A DNA stretch of 64,000 nt from Actinoplanes couchii (GCF_016862075.1 NZ_BOMG01000035.1:147226-211225), one strand, 5' to 3'. Counted from the stretch's first letter, positions 49,049-59,600 are shown. A program made the numbers and translations. The notes: generated by a model not told the origin, from the letters alone.

Positions 49049-50352
49049 GCTGCTCCTCCGGGGATGACTTCGACGCTGGCACGGTTCTCCGGGCGCAGGG
49101 TGGCCGCGGCGGCCGCGACCTGCTCGGCGGTGACCTCGCTGATCAGGCGCGGCAGGTCGTTGAGCAGCTCGGGACGGCCGCGCTGGAGTTCCAGGACGGC
49201 CATCGGCTGGGCCCGGCCGAGCACCCCGTCGGTCTCCTGCAGCAGGTTGGTCGCCATCCGGGCCTGGGTGCGGTCCAGCTCACCGGGCTTGAGACCGCCG
49301 GTGGCCAGGCGGTCGAGCTCCTCGTCGACGGTGCGCAGCACCTTGTCGGCGTCGCCGCCGGGCGGCAGGTGGGCCTGCAGCAGGAACGCGGTCGGGTTGC
49401 GCACCTGGTACTCGTCGCCCATGAAGCCGAGGTAGCCGCCCATCGTGGTGGCCGACCGGTCCCGCTGGACCAGGCGCTCCACCAGCCGGGAGGCGTCGCC
49501 GTCGGTGAGCACCTCGGCCAGCACGGCGAACGGCAGATAGGCGTCGAAGGCGCCGATCGGGTCCGGCACGCGCCAGGCGGCGGCGATCGCGGGCAGCGGG
49601 GCGATGCGGTCGGTGTACGACTCCCGGCGCTCGGCGGTCAGGCCCGGCTCGTCGAAGTCGGGCAGGACCGGGGCGGGGCGCGCGGGCACGTCGCCGAAGT
49701 GGCGCTCGATCATCGCGGTCGCCTCGGCCACGTCGAAGTCGCCGGTCACCGAGAGGACGGCGTTGCCACAGGCGTAGTAGCGGTCGAAGAACTCCTGCGC
49801 GTCCCGCACGGTGGCGCTCTCCAGGTCGGAGAAGGAGCCGTAGCCGTCGTGCGCGTTGGCGAACGTCTCGAACAGCACCGGGGGAAGCTTGAGCCACGGG
49901 AACCCGCCGTACGGCCGGTTCAGCACATTGACCCGGATCTCCTCCTTGACCACGTCGATCTGGTTGCGCAGGTTCTCCTCGGTCAGGCGCGGGCCGCGCA
50001 TGCGGTCGGCCTCGAGGAACAGGGCGCGCTCGAGACCGCCGGTGGGCAGGACCTCGAAGTAGTCGGTGTAGTCCAGGTGGGTGGAGCCGTTGAAGCTGCC
50101 GCCGGCGCCCTGCACGTGCCGGAAGTGGGCGAGTTTCTCGAGATTCTCCGAGCCCTGGAACATCAGGTGCTCGAAGAGATGGGCGAAACCGGTACGGCCT
50201 TCCGGTTCACTGCGGATGCCGACGTCGTAGACGACGGCGACTCCGACGACCGGGGCGCTGCGATCCGGGGACAGGACCACGCGCAGACCGTTGCCGAGAG
50301 TCAGCCGCTCGACCGGGTATTTCGTCGCGGGGATCTTGATTTTGGGCGCCAC
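49045..50352 (-). CDS. M16-family zinc peptidase, catalytic subunit
   Basis: 435 aa. Inverted zinc motif GFAHLFEHLMFQG (HxxEH) with the distal Glu in VVKEEIRVNV. It should form a clam-shell dimer with the subunit encoded next. Substrates are unknown; processing of small peptides or imported fragments is typical. First gene of the operon M16 active, M16 inactive, nudC. Start at GTG 50352. Confidence 0.93.
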   Translation of the reverse strand: MAPKIKIPATKYPVERLTLGNGLRVVLSPDRSAPVVGVAVVYDVGIRSEPEGRTGFAHLFEHLMFQGSENLEKLAHFRHVQGAGGSFNGSTHLDYTDYFEVLPTGGLERALFLEADRMRGPRLTEENLRNQIDVVKEEIRVNVLNRPYGGFPWLKLPPVLFETFANAHDGYGSFSDLESATVRDAQEFFDRYYACGNAVLSVTGDFDVAEATAMIERHFGDVPARPAPVLPDFDEPGLTAERRESYTDRIAPLPAIAAAWRVPDPIGAFDAYLPFAVLAEVLTDGDASRLVERLVQRDRSATTMGGYLGFMGDEYQVRNPTAFLLQAHLPPGGDADKVLRTVDEELDRLATGGLKPGELDRTQARMATNLLQETDGVLGRAQPMAVLELQRGRPELLNDLPRLISEVTAEQVAAAAATLRPENRASVEVIPGGAA

Positions 50353-50595
50353 GGTACGAATCTAGCCGACTGATCTGCGTAGTCGAGTGGCGACGCCGAG
50401 TAAAAACATCGATATCTGGCGTGAGTGTCATCCCGGTCACTCCAACGACTGACCGGCTGTTCGATAGATCCCGAAACACGACCGCTTGCCGGATTCCCGT
50501 ACCGCGAACCGGGGTTGACGCACCAAACCCCTATGGTCCAGTATTCCCATCCAACAGATAGGTAAAGCGAAGTATCCGGGAAGGGGCGGCGCGAC

Positions 50596-51009
50596 GTGTA
50601 TGTCTCGGCTCGCACGGACTACGCCGTCCGCGCGATGCTCGCGGTCACCGCGGAGCATCCTCGCCTGGTCAAAGCCGCAGGTCTGGCGGCTGCCCAGGAG
50701 ATACCGCTGAGCTTCCTGCAGGGGATCCTGCTCGATCTGCGCCGCGCCGGGCTGTTGCACAGCCATCGCGGAGTGGACGGCGGGTACGCCCTGGCCCGCC
50801 CGGCCGAGGAGATCACCGTCGGCGACGTCGTCCGTGCCGTCGGGGGCGCCCTCACCACCGTCCGCGGGCTGCCCACGTCCACGGCGACCTATCACGGTGC
50901 GGCGACGGCGCTGCACGACGTGTGGGTGGCCGTCGAGGCCGCCATCGAGGGTGTGGTCGATCACCAGACCCTGGCCGAACTCTCCAGAACCTCCATCAAA
51001 AGAAATTGA
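50596..51009 (+). CDS. Rrf2-family transcriptional regulator
   Basis: 137 aa. Winged-helix start YVSARTDYAVRAMLAVTAEH, recognition region EIPLSFLQGILLDLRRAGLL and wing VDGGYALARPAEEITVGDVV, which are Rrf2 hallmarks. It has no cysteine, so it does not carry an Fe-S cluster; it may resemble CymR-like members that respond to cysteine metabolism through partner or ligand. It lies 13 nt upstream of a sulfonate-type ABC transporter on the same strand and likely controls it. GTG 50596. Confidence 0.88.
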   Translation: MYVSARTDYAVRAMLAVTAEHPRLVKAAGLAAAQEIPLSFLQGILLDLRRAGLLHSHRGVDGGYALARPAEEITVGDVVRAVGGALTTVRGLPTSTATYHGAATALHDVWVAVEAAIEGVVDHQTLAELSRTSIKRN

Positions 51010-51022
51010 TCTAGGAGTGAGC

Positions 51023-52102
51023 ATGAGCTCCCGCACTCTCCGTGCGCTCGCCCTTGCCTCGGCCGCCGTGGTGGCCACCACCGCCCTGGCCGCCTGCGGT
51101 TCCGACGACGAGACCACCTCCGCCTCGGGCGCCGGTTCCGGCTCCGGCGAGGCGAGCACCCTCAAGCTGGGCTACTTCCCGAACATCACGCACGCGCCCG
51201 CGCTGGTAGGCGTACACGAGAAGATCTTCGAAAAGACATTGGGCACCGGCACCAAGCTGGAGCCGACCACGTTCAACGCCGGCCCGGCCGCGATCGAGGC
51301 GCTGCTCTCCGGCGCGATCGACGCCACCTACATCGGCCCGAACCCGGCGATCAACGGCTGGTCCAAGTCCAAGGGCACCGCGCTGAAGATCATCGCGGGC
51401 AGCACCTCGGGCGGCGCCGGCCTGGTCGTCCGCGAGGGCATCAACACCCCGGCCGACCTCAAGGGCAAGAAGATCGCCACCCCGCAGCTGGGCAACACCC
51501 AGGACGTCGCGCTGCGCGCCTGGCTGAAGCAGAACGGCCTGAACGCCGACACCAGCGGCGGCGGCGACGTCTCGGTCCTGCCGCAGGACAACGCGACAGC
51601 CGTACAGGCGTTCGCGCAGGGCAGCATCGACGGCGCCTGGGTGCCGGAGCCCAACTACAGCAAGCTGATCCTGGAGTCGAAGGCCAAGGTGCTGGTCGAC
51701 GAGAAGACGCTGTGGCCGAACCAGGAGTTCGTGACCACCCACCTGATCGTCAGCCAGAAGTTCCTCAAGGAGTACCCGGGCACCGTCAAGAAGCTGCTCC
51801 AGGGTCACATCGAGTCGGTCAAGTACATCGCGGACAACAACGCCGCCGCGCAGAAGGCGGCGAACGCCCAGATCGAGACCCTCTCCGGCAAGCCGCTGAA
51901 GGAGGAGATCCTCACCGCCGCGTTCGCGAACCTGAAGTTCACCTACGACCCGATCGCGTCCTCGCTCTTCACCAGCGCGAAGAACGCCGAGGGTGTCGGC
52001 CTGCTCGACCCGGTGGACCTGAAGGGCATCTACGACCTGGGCCCGCTGAACGAGCTGCTGAAGGCGGACGGCCAGCCTGAGGTCAGCGACGGCGCAGCCT
52101 GA
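51023..52102 (+). CDS. ABC transporter substrate-binding lipoprotein, sulfonate/taurine/nitrate type
   Basis: 359 aa. Signal peptide with lipobox TTALAAC and a Ser/Gly-rich tether. The body has KLGYFPNITHAPALVG, GAIDATYIGPNPAING and SVLPQDNATAVQAFAQGSID, motifs of the SsuA/TauA/NrtA family. Aliphatic sulfonate is favoured by the Rrf2 neighbour and by the presence of a sulfur-assimilation operon, but this is inference. ATG 51023 with AGGAG 6 nt upstream. Confidence 0.88.
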   Translation: MSSRTLRALALASAAVVATTALAACGSDDETTSASGAGSGSGEASTLKLGYFPNITHAPALVGVHEKIFEKTLGTGTKLEPTTFNAGPAAIEALLSGAIDATYIGPNPAINGWSKSKGTALKIIAGSTSGGAGLVVREGINTPADLKGKKIATPQLGNTQDVALRAWLKQNGLNADTSGGGDVSVLPQDNATAVQAFAQGSIDGAWVPEPNYSKLILESKAKVLVDEKTLWPNQEFVTTHLIVSQKFLKEYPGTVKKLLQGHIESVKYIADNNAAAQKAANAQIETLSGKPLKEEILTAAFANLKFTYDPIASSLFTSAKNAEGVGLLDPVDLKGIYDLGPLNELLKADGQPEVSDGAA

Positions 52103-52116
52103 TGGGAGGGGCGAGC

Positions 52117-52863
52117 ATGAGCACGGTGGTCCGGATCGATGACGTCAGCAAGCAGTACGGTTCGGGGAGCAACGCTCTGCTCGCCCTCGACCACATCTCG
52201 CTGGACGTCGCCAAAGGGGAGTTCGTCTGCCTCCTCGGCGCCTCCGGCTGCGGCAAGAGCACACTGCTCTCGCTGGTGGCCGGCCTCGACAAGATCACCA
52301 GCGGCACCCTGGACATCGACGGGCGACACGTCGCGCTGATGTTCCAGGAGGCCGCCCTCTTCCCCTGGCTCTCGGTGGCCGGCAACGTCGAACTGCCGCT
52401 GAAGCTGCAGGGCATGGGCCGCGCCGACCGGAAGAAGCGGGCGCTGGAACTGCTGGAGATCGTCCGGCTGGGCGGTTTCGGCGACAAGCGCCCGCACGAG
52501 CTGTCCGGCGGCATGCGGCAGCGGGTCGCGCTGGCCCGGGCCCTGGCCCAGAACGCCGACGTCCTGCTGATGGACGAGCCGTTCGGCGCGCTCGACGCGA
52601 TGACCCGTGACATCCTGCACGACGAGCTGGAGCGGATCTGGCGCGAGCAGGAGCTCACCGTTCTCTTCGTGACCCACAACGTCCGCGAGGCGGTCCGGCT
52701 CGGTGACCGGGTGGTCCTGCTGAGCAGCCGCCCGGGCCGGGTCATCGAGGACTTCAAGATCGATCACCCGCGCCCCCGGCGCATCGACTCCCCCGAGGTC
52801 TCCGGCCAGGCCGCCGAGATCACCGACCGGCTCCGCGCGGAGGTCGCCCGCCATGCCAACTGA
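52117..52863 (+). CDS. ABC transporter ATP-binding protein, SsuB/TauB-like
   Basis: 248 aa. Walker A LLGASGCGKSTLL, Q-loop LMFQEAALFPWLS, signature ELSGGMRQRVALARAL, Walker B DVLLMDEPFGALDAMT, switch VTHNVREAV. Supplies ATP energy for the sulfonate-type importer. ATG 52117 follows GGGAGGGG. Overlaps the permease by 11 bp. Confidence 0.92.
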   Translation: MSTVVRIDDVSKQYGSGSNALLALDHISLDVAKGEFVCLLGASGCGKSTLLSLVAGLDKITSGTLDIDGRHVALMFQEAALFPWLSVAGNVELPLKLQGMGRADRKKRALELLEIVRLGGFGDKRPHELSGGMRQRVALARALAQNADVLLMDEPFGALDAMTRDILHDELERIWREQELTVLFVTHNVREAVRLGDRVVLLSSRPGRVIEDFKIDHPRPRRIDSPEVSGQAAEITDRLRAEVARHAN

Positions 52864-53794
52864 ACTCCCCGGCACCCGGGCCGGCCTGGAGGGCGTCTTC
52901 CAGCCGGAGATCCCGCCGATGGCCGAGAAACCGAAGGACCCGGACCTGGGCGCCGCCGACCGGGTCAGCGGCCTGGACGCGCTGGAACTGGGCCCGAAGA
53001 AGGACCGCGGCAACCTCGGCAAACGGATCTGGTCGGCCACCTGGCCGAAACTGCTGGCCATCGCGATCGTGGTCGGTGTCTGGCAGCTGGTCTACCTGTC
53101 CGAGTGGCGGCCGGTCTACGTCCTGCCGCCGCCCGCCGACGTCTTCACCGAACTCGGCGAACTGATCACCGAACCCAAATTCTGGGACGGCGTACGCCTG
53201 ACCATGACCCGGGCCGTCACCGGCTTCGCCCTGGCGGTGGCGATCGGCACCCTGCTCGGCGCGCTGGTCTCCCAGTTCAAGCCGCTGCGGGCGGCGATCG
53301 GCTCGCTGATCACCGGCCTGCAGACGATGCCGTCGATCATGTGGTTCCCGCTGGCCATCCTGCTCTTCCAGCTCGGTGAGGAGGCGATCCTGTTCGTGGT
53401 CGTCCTCGGCGCCGCGCCGTCGGTGGCGAACGGCCTGATCAGCGGCATCGACTACGTGCCGCGGACCTGGCTGCGGGTGGGCCAGGTGATGGGCATGACG
53501 GGCGTCGCGAAGTACCGGCACCTGATCCTGCCCGCGTCACTGCCGTCCTTCGTCTCCGGGCTCAAACAGGGCTGGGCCTTCTCCTGGCGCAGCCTGATGG
53601 CCGGTGAACTGCTGGTCATCGTGCCCGGCACGGTGTCGATCGGCGTCCGGATGCAGACCGCCCGCGACCTGAACGACGCGGTGGCGGTACTCGCCTACAT
53701 CATCGTGGTGCTGGTCATCGGCATCCTGGTCGACCAGTTCTTCAACGGCGCCGACCGGGCCCTGCGCAAGCGCTGGGGCCTGACCGGAAGCTAG
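52853..53794 (+). CDS. ABC transporter permease, SsuC/TauC-like
   Basis: 313 aa. A charged N-terminal tail of about 60 residues precedes six membrane helices. The binding-protein-dependent EAA loop reads GVAKYRHLILPASLPSFVSG. Partner of the two genes upstream. Confidence 0.9.
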   Translation: MPTELPGTRAGLEGVFQPEIPPMAEKPKDPDLGAADRVSGLDALELGPKKDRGNLGKRIWSATWPKLLAIAIVVGVWQLVYLSEWRPVYVLPPPADVFTELGELITEPKFWDGVRLTMTRAVTGFALAVAIGTLLGALVSQFKPLRAAIGSLITGLQTMPSIMWFPLAILLFQLGEEAILFVVVLGAAPSVANGLISGIDYVPRTWLRVGQVMGMTGVAKYRHLILPASLPSFVSGLKQGWAFSWRSLMAGELLVIVPGTVSIGVRMQTARDLNDAVAVLAYIIVVLVIGILVDQFFNGADRALRKRWGLTGS

Positions 53795-53802
53795 ACCGGA
53801 CG

Positions 53803-54681
53803 TCAGATCGGGCGGACCGACTCCAGAACCTCTTTCACCACGCCGTCGAACTGCCGGTGGGTGCTGGGAATGGACACGTACAACACCGCCGCCGTGGGTT
53901 TTCCGACGTCGATGACCGCCACCGCGGAGTATTCCGAGGTGGCGGTCAGCCCCGGTTCGGAGAAGTGCAGCCGGAACTCGCTCACCCAGGCCGGGCGCCC
54001 GCCCAGCGTGGTCAGCTCGTCGCGGATCGGCTCGAGCCGGTTCGGCTGCGGGTAGTACTCGGCGCGCACGTCCGCCGCCACCTGCTGACCGACACAGTCC
54101 AGATCCAGCGTGAAGGCGTCGTTGTCGGCCGCCGGGACCGCCGCGGACAGGATCGAGGCGTGATAGGTGCCGCCCGCGTAGACCTCGGTGACGATGTGCT
54201 GGCCGACCCGGTAGGGCACCTGCAGCTCGCCCGCGTTCCACGTCTCGTTCCACGGGCGCCACGGGTCGCCGTACTGCTTGTAGGAGATGCCGGCCGCCTC
54301 GTCCACCGTGCGCGCACCGGAGGCCGGCGCCGGAACGGCCGGGGACGCGCCACCGGCGGTGACACTCGGCGCCGGGCAGGCCTGCGCCAGCGGGGGCCGC
54401 AGATCGGCCGGGGCCGCCGCCTTGCTCCCGAACGGGTCGCCGTCACCACCGAAGATCACGATCAGCAGCACGGCCAGCCCGGCCGCGACGATCACCCCGG
54501 CGATCCCACCGAAGATCTTCAACTGCCGCCGGCGGTCCGGGGGCGGGCTCGGCGCGGGCGGCTCCGGCGCGGGCGACGGTTGCGGATATTGCTTGGGTAC
54601 GCCGTACGACGTGACCGTGCCCGACGACCAACTCCCGCCCGGCCGTTGCCAGGGCGAGGAATGCGGGTTCGGCTCGGACAT
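53803..54681 (-). CDS. Hypothetical single-pass membrane protein with Pro-rich cytoplasmic tail
   Basis: 292 aa. Residues 1-52 are Pro/Ser/Gln-rich (QPSPAPEPPAPSPPPDRRRQ), then one membrane helix (IFGGIAGVIVAAGLAVLLIV) and an exported domain with cysteines in QACPAPSV and DLDCVGQQ that may form a disulfide. YAGGTYHASILSAAVPAADN and YSAVAVIDVGKPTAAVLYVS suggest a beta-sandwich. Common actinomycete layout, function unknown. Convergent with the permease gene 9 nt away. Confidence 0.8.
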   Translation of the reverse strand: MSEPNPHSSPWQRPGGSWSSGTVTSYGVPKQYPQPSPAPEPPAPSPPPDRRRQLKIFGGIAGVIVAAGLAVLLIVIFGGDGDPFGSKAAAPADLRPPLAQACPAPSVTAGGASPAVPAPASGARTVDEAAGISYKQYGDPWRPWNETWNAGELQVPYRVGQHIVTEVYAGGTYHASILSAAVPAADNDAFTLDLDCVGQQVAADVRAEYYPQPNRLEPIRDELTTLGGRPAWVSEFRLHFSEPGLTATSEYSAVAVIDVGKPTAAVLYVSIPSTHRQFDGVVKEVLESVRPI

Positions 54682-54786
54682 GCTCTCCAGTGAACACCAC
54701 CCGCGCCGGGACCGCTGTCACGCCCGTCTCGCCCGGAGGCCGGGTGATCATGCGCTGTTTTCAGGAACTTCCGCTACCGTGCTGCC

Positions 54787-55506
54787 ATGGAACTGGTGTA
54801 TCCCCCGGTCGTCGCCTTGGCCAAGACGATGTTCCGCGTGCTCGACAACAAGATCGTCATCGAAGGCGCCGAGCACATCCCGACCAGCGGCGGGGCGGTG
54901 CTGGCCAGCAACCACTCGAGTTACCTCGACTTCATCTACTGCGGTTTCGGGGCCCAGCCCGCCGATCGGCTGGTCCGGTTCATGGCCAAGAAGCAGGTCT
55001 TCGACCACAAGATCAGCGGCCCGCTGATGCGCGGCATGCGGCACATCCCGGTCGACCGGAAAGCCGGCACCGCCGCCTTCAGACACGCCATCGACTCGCT
55101 GCGCGCCGGCGAGATCGTCGGCGTCTTCCCGGAGGCGACGATCAGCGAGTCCTTCACGATCAAGGGGCTGAAGTCGGGCGCCGCCCGGATGGCCGTCGAG
55201 GCCGGCGTGCCGCTGATCCCGATGGCCGTCTGGGGCCCGCACCGGCTCTGGACCAAGGGCCGCAAGAAAGAGCTGACCAAGCGGCACGTCCCGGTCATCA
55301 TCAAGATCGGGGAGCCGATCCCGGTGGCCGCCGACGCCACCCCCGAGGCGATCACCGCGACGTTGAAGGAGCGGCTGACCGTGCTGCTCGACGCGGTCCA
55401 GGCGGCCTACCCGGACAAGCCCGCCGGCCCGGACGACACCTGGTGGCTGCCCGCGCACCTGGGTGGCTCGGCGCCGCTACCCCCCAGCTCCGCCAACACC
55501 GTCTGA
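54787..55506 (+). CDS. 1-acyl-sn-glycerol-3-phosphate acyltransferase (PlsC-like)
   Basis: 239 aa. Motif I SNHSSYLDFIY (NHxxxxD), motif III VGVFPEATISES and motif IV VPLIPMAVWG, so a lysophosphatidate or related acyltransferase of membrane lipid synthesis. The conserved second block is FMAKKQVFDHKISGPLMRG. ATG 54787. Followed by a palindromic terminator. Confidence 0.92.
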   Translation: MELVYPPVVALAKTMFRVLDNKIVIEGAEHIPTSGGAVLASNHSSYLDFIYCGFGAQPADRLVRFMAKKQVFDHKISGPLMRGMRHIPVDRKAGTAAFRHAIDSLRAGEIVGVFPEATISESFTIKGLKSGAARMAVEAGVPLIPMAVWGPHRLWTKGRKKELTKRHVPVIIKIGEPIPVAADATPEAITATLKERLTVLLDAVQAAYPDKPAGPDDTWWLPAHLGGSAPLPPSSANTV

Positions 55507-55522
55507 CCGATACCGATCACCA

Positions 55523-55548
55523 GAGGCTCCCGGCGCGCCGGGAGCCTC
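55523..55548 (+). terminator. Palindromic terminator after plsC-like gene
   Basis: GAGGCTCCCGGCG and CGCCGGGAGCCTC without a loop insert, 17 nt after the stop. Confidence 0.75.
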
Positions 55549-55825
55549 CGCTGTCTCTCCACACCGTCTCGCCGACTTCTGGCAGCGCGCCAACTTCGGG
55601 GCGGGCCGGTTTCTGGACGGACCGGCTTCTGGCAGCGCGCCGGCTTCGGGGCGGGTCGGCTCCGGGCGGGCCTCCCTCATCACGGGTCGGCCGACCTTCT
55701 CGCGGACCGACCTCATCACGGGCCAGGCTTGCGGCGGCCGACCTTCTGACGGGACCGCCTTGCGATGGTCCGACCTTGCGGCAGGCCGGCCTTCTCGTGG
55801 ATGGGCCGGCTTCGTGGGGATACGC
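55549..55825. repeat. Repeat-rich noncoding stretch
   Basis: CTTCTGGCAGCGCGCCAACT with TCGGGGCGGG recurs at about 55575 and 55624, and CCTCATCACGGG with GGCCGACCTTCT recurs twice at about 55672-55760. Open frames are repeat artefacts; no gene is supported. Confidence 0.6.
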
Positions 55826-55860
55826 ATCGGCGCCGTACCCGGGACGGGTACGGCGCCGAT
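55826..55860 (-). terminator. Terminator of the cold-shock gene
   Basis: ATCGGCGCCGTACCC and GGGTACGGCGCCGAT, perfect 15-bp arms with a 5-nt loop, 46 nt downstream of the csp stop on the minus strand. Confidence 0.8.
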
Positions 55861-55906
55861 GTCACACACTCCCGGCCGTGCGGGACGGCCGAAGATCAGA
55901 TGTGAA

Positions 55907-56110
55907 TCAGATGACCTGGATGTTCGCGGCCTGCGGGCCCTTCTGGCCCTGGGTCACCTCGAACTCGACCCGCTGGTTCTCCTCCAGAGCCCGGTAGCCG
56001 GACATCTGGATCGCGGAGAAGTGGGCGAAAACGTCGGCGCCGCCGTCGTCCGGGGTGATGAACCCGAAGCCCTTGTCAGCGTTGAACCACTTCACAACAC
56101 CGGTAACCAT
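55907..56110 (-). CDS. Cold-shock domain protein (CspA family)
   Basis: 67-aa single-domain nucleic-acid chaperone with RNP1 KGFGFI and RNP2 DVFAHF, and start [16 protein letters not shown] 56110 follows GAGGAG. It has a long noncoding upstream region, typical for csp mRNAs with structured leaders. Several csp paralogues usually exist in actinomycetes, so no number is assigned. Confidence 0.95.
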   Translation of the reverse strand: MVTGVVKWFNADKGFGFITPDDGGADVFAHFSAIQMSGYRALEENQRVEFEVTQGQKGPQAANIQVI

Positions 56111-56604
56111 GCTCGTCTCCTCGACGATCGATCATTCCCGACCATTATGGACGGGAACGAGGTAATAAGACCCGCGTTCTGTGGGTCTCGTGCTGCCGTA
56201 CTGATCGCCCGCACCGGACAAGCCCGGGTTACGACAAAGAGCGCCTGGGGCAGACTTCCCCACAGGCGCTCCTGAGTACTTGGGAACCAAACTGACAACG
56301 CGGGAAGCCTAGCACGCGAAAGCAGGTCCGGAAGTGCTCGGAGTACAAGTGGCGCGGCCTCCGAAAGGTGCCGTTCCGGACCGGAAGACACAGCTCGGAG
56401 GCCCTTTGACCACCCTCTTCGGGCAATCAGCACCATGATGGTCCCGGCCCACGATCGCCCGGTGGGGTCAATCATCGGTGTCGACACGGCCACCCGGATT
56501 CAACACCACCCGGGGCCAGTGAGAATCGGGTCAGCGAGACTCGGGGCCGTCAACGCCACCCGGGGTCAGCGGGACTCAGGGTTCAGGGCAGACGGGACTC
56601 GGGG
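56111..56604. other. Intergenic stretch with a terminator and short repeats
   Basis: 494 bp. A hairpin at 56239-56272 (GAGCGCCTGGGG with CCCCACAGGCGCTC, one bulge) can end the adnAB transcript. Bases 56515-56604 carry the element GGGTCAGCGGGACTC several times, with variants such as GGGCAGACGGGACTC; this run continues into the adnB stop. The remainder would be the csp promoter and leader. An open frame at 56092-56493 on the minus strand has no support. Confidence 0.55.
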
Positions 56605-59600
56605 TCAGCGGGACTCGGACGGGATCTCCTCGATCAGGGCCGCCAGGCCGGCTGCGTCCATCAGGTCGGCCGGGCGAACCGTGACCTGCTCCCGCACATA
56701 GTGGAAACCGGCCCGGACATGACGCACCGGCACACCGGCCAGGGAGGCCCAGGCGATCCGGTACGCCGACAGCTGAACCGCCGCCGCCTCCGCCTCGGCG
56801 CCGGTGGGTCGCCGGCCGGTCTTCCAGTCGATCACGTCGAACCGGCCGTCCGGATCGGCGTAGACCGCGTCCATCCGTCCCCGCACCACCACCCCGGCGA
56901 CCGTCGTCGCGAACGGGACCTCCACCTCCACCGGGGTACGGTCCGCCCACTCCCCGGTCAGGAATGCGTCCTGCAGGGCCAGCAGTTCCTCGTCGTCGGC
57001 CGCGTCGTCGTCGGCCGCACCCGGCAGCTCGTCGATGTCGATCAGCCGGACCGCGCCGAACCGCTGCTCCAGCCAGGCGTGGAAGGCCGTGCCACGACGG
57101 GCCTGCGGCGCCGGGCGCTGCGGCAACGGGCGGCGCAACGACCGGGCCAGCGCCTGCGGATCCCGGCGCAGCACCACCAGCTGCGACACCGACAGATGCG
57201 CGGGCACCACCACCTCGATCGGCCCGTCCCGCCGGGACCGTTCCTCCCGCTCGGCCAGCAGCAGTTTCGCCTCCCGCCGCCACCTGTCGATGTCCGGATC
57301 CGCGGCCCCGGCCACCCGGTCCGCCGCCTCAGCCGCGACCAGCAGAGCCTCCCGCTCCGCCATCGGGACATTCGCCGCGGGAGAGGACAGCTCCGCCACC
57401 GGCACGTTCGGCGTGGGAGAGGACGGCTCCGCCACCGGGACGTTCGGCGCGGGTGGGGATGGTCGGCCGTCGGGCAGCGGCGGGTCGGGGGCGTGGTCGG
57501 TCACCCGTACCGGCGCAATCGGGTCTTGATCTTCTGGGTTTGCCAGACCGACCAGGTCGGCGGCCAAGCCGGCCCGGGCCGCCACCTCGGGGTCGGACGT
57601 CGCGAGGTCGGCGAAGGCCTCGGCCGCGGAGGCGTCCGGGTTCTCGATCATGCGGCGGATCAGGTCGGCGGCCGCCGCCATCGCCGGACGGCGCAGGCCC
57701 AGCGGGTCGGCCGGCCACTCGGCGGTCGGCACCACCTGGTCGCTCGGGTTGGTGTCACCCGGCGCCGGCTCCGGCGTCCAGGCCGCGACCACCCCGGCGC
57801 CGTCGTCACACGCTGCCCGGACCTCGTCGAGGAAGACCGACGGGCCGCGCGGGCGTTTCACCCCGTCACCCCACCAGTAGCCGGAACAGAGCAGCAGCCG
57901 CCGCGGCCGGGTCACCGCGACATAGGCCAGCCGCCGTTCCTCCCGCTCGTCGTGCTCCCGCCAGGAACGGGTGAAAGCGGACACCGCGCCGGCCACGTCC
58001 TTCTGCTCCAGCGCGTCCGACAGGTCCAGCGCCGGCAGGCCGTCCGCGTCACCGCGCAACGGGAACGGCAGCACCCCGATCCCGCCCAGGAAATGATCCG
58101 AGGACCGGGCCTGACCCGGCCAGACACCCTTGCACAGGCCGGCCACCGAGACCACGTCCCACTCCAGGCCCTTCGCCGCGTGCGCGGTCAGGATCTGCAC
58201 CGCGCCCTCGACCACGTCGACCTGCCCCGGTTCCAGCCCCCGCTCCTCCTCCTCGGCGGCGGCCAGGAACGCCAGGAACCCGGCGACCGTGCCGGTCTCG
58301 TTCTCGCCGATGTAGCGGGTGGCGGCCTCGCCGAGCGCGTCCAGATGGCCCCGGGCCAGGCCGGCGTCACCCGCTGCCCAGCCACGGACCGCCACCTCGA
58401 CGTCCAGGCCGATGGTCCGCTCGATGTCGGCGAGCAGGTCCGGAAGCTGCTGGTCCAGGCGGCGGCGCAGGGCGGCCAGCTCGCGGGCGAACTCCAGCAG
58501 ACGCGGATGGCCGTCCGGCGAGTACAGCGCCGGTGGGCCCAGGTCGGCCATCGCCTCGACAAGCGTCGCGTCGTCCAGCCGGTCCGTCGAGACCGCCTCC
58601 TCCTCGCCGTCCGCGGAGGTGACCGCCCGGGCCGCGGCGATCTGCCGGGCGCGCCGGTGCAGGGCCACCAGATCGCGCGGGCCGATCCGCCAGCGGGCGC
58701 CGGTCAGCAGCCGCAACAGCGACGCCCCGTCGGCCGGATCGGCGAGCACCCGCAGTGTGCAGATCACATCCCGCACCTCCGGGGTGTCCAGCAGCCCGCC
58801 CAGGCCGACCACCTCGACCGGCAGGCCCCGGGCCCGCAGCGCCTCCTCGATCACCGGGATCTGACTGCGCACCCGGACCAGAACGGCGCTGGTCGGACGG
58901 CTCTCCAACGGGATCTCGCCCGGCTGCGCCGACGGCATCCCGGCCACCAGACGCCAGGCGGTCAGCATGGTGTCGGCGATCCAGCCGGCCTCCTCGGCGT
59001 ACGTCGGGAGCAGCGCGCACGTCACCGTCCGGCCGCCCACCGCGGCGGCCACCCGCGGTGACGCCTCCAACTCGATCACCTGAGCGCGGGAGCGGAGTGC
59101 GGCCGAGATGGTGTTCGCCACGCTCAGGATCTCGGGGCGGTTCCGCCAGCTGCGGCTCAACGTCCGTACCCAAGCGGGATGCCCTTGACTGTCCCGGAAC
59201 TCCTCCGGGAACCGCTCCAGCGTGCCCGCCGACGCGCCCCGCCAGCCGTAGATCGACTGGCACGGGTCACCGACCGCGGTCACCGGATGACCGCCGCCGA
59301 ACAGGTTGTTCAGCATCGTCACCTGGGCGTGGCTGGTGTCCTGGTACTCGTCGAGCAGCACGATCCGGAACCGGCCGCGCTCGATCGCACCCACCTGCGG
59401 ATGATCCCGGGCCACCAGCGCCGCCCGGGCCATCTGATCGCCGAAGTCCATCGCCTCCAGGTCGAGTTTGCGCTGCTCGTAGAGGCGGACCAGGGGCAGC
59501 AGGGTGAGCCGGCCCTGCTGGCGGCGCAACACCTCGGACACGTCCCGGTAGACCCGGCCGGGGAACTCCTGCACGTCCGCGAAGAACCGGCCGGTCCACG

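Noticed and set aside
47351..49435. 694-codon open frame antisense to nudC and the M16 genes
   Set aside because: No ribosome site, low-complexity product, and conserved genes lie on the other strand.
56092..56493. 133-codon frame overlapping the csp start
   Set aside because: Crosses the csp promoter and a terminator hairpin; no motif or ribosome site.
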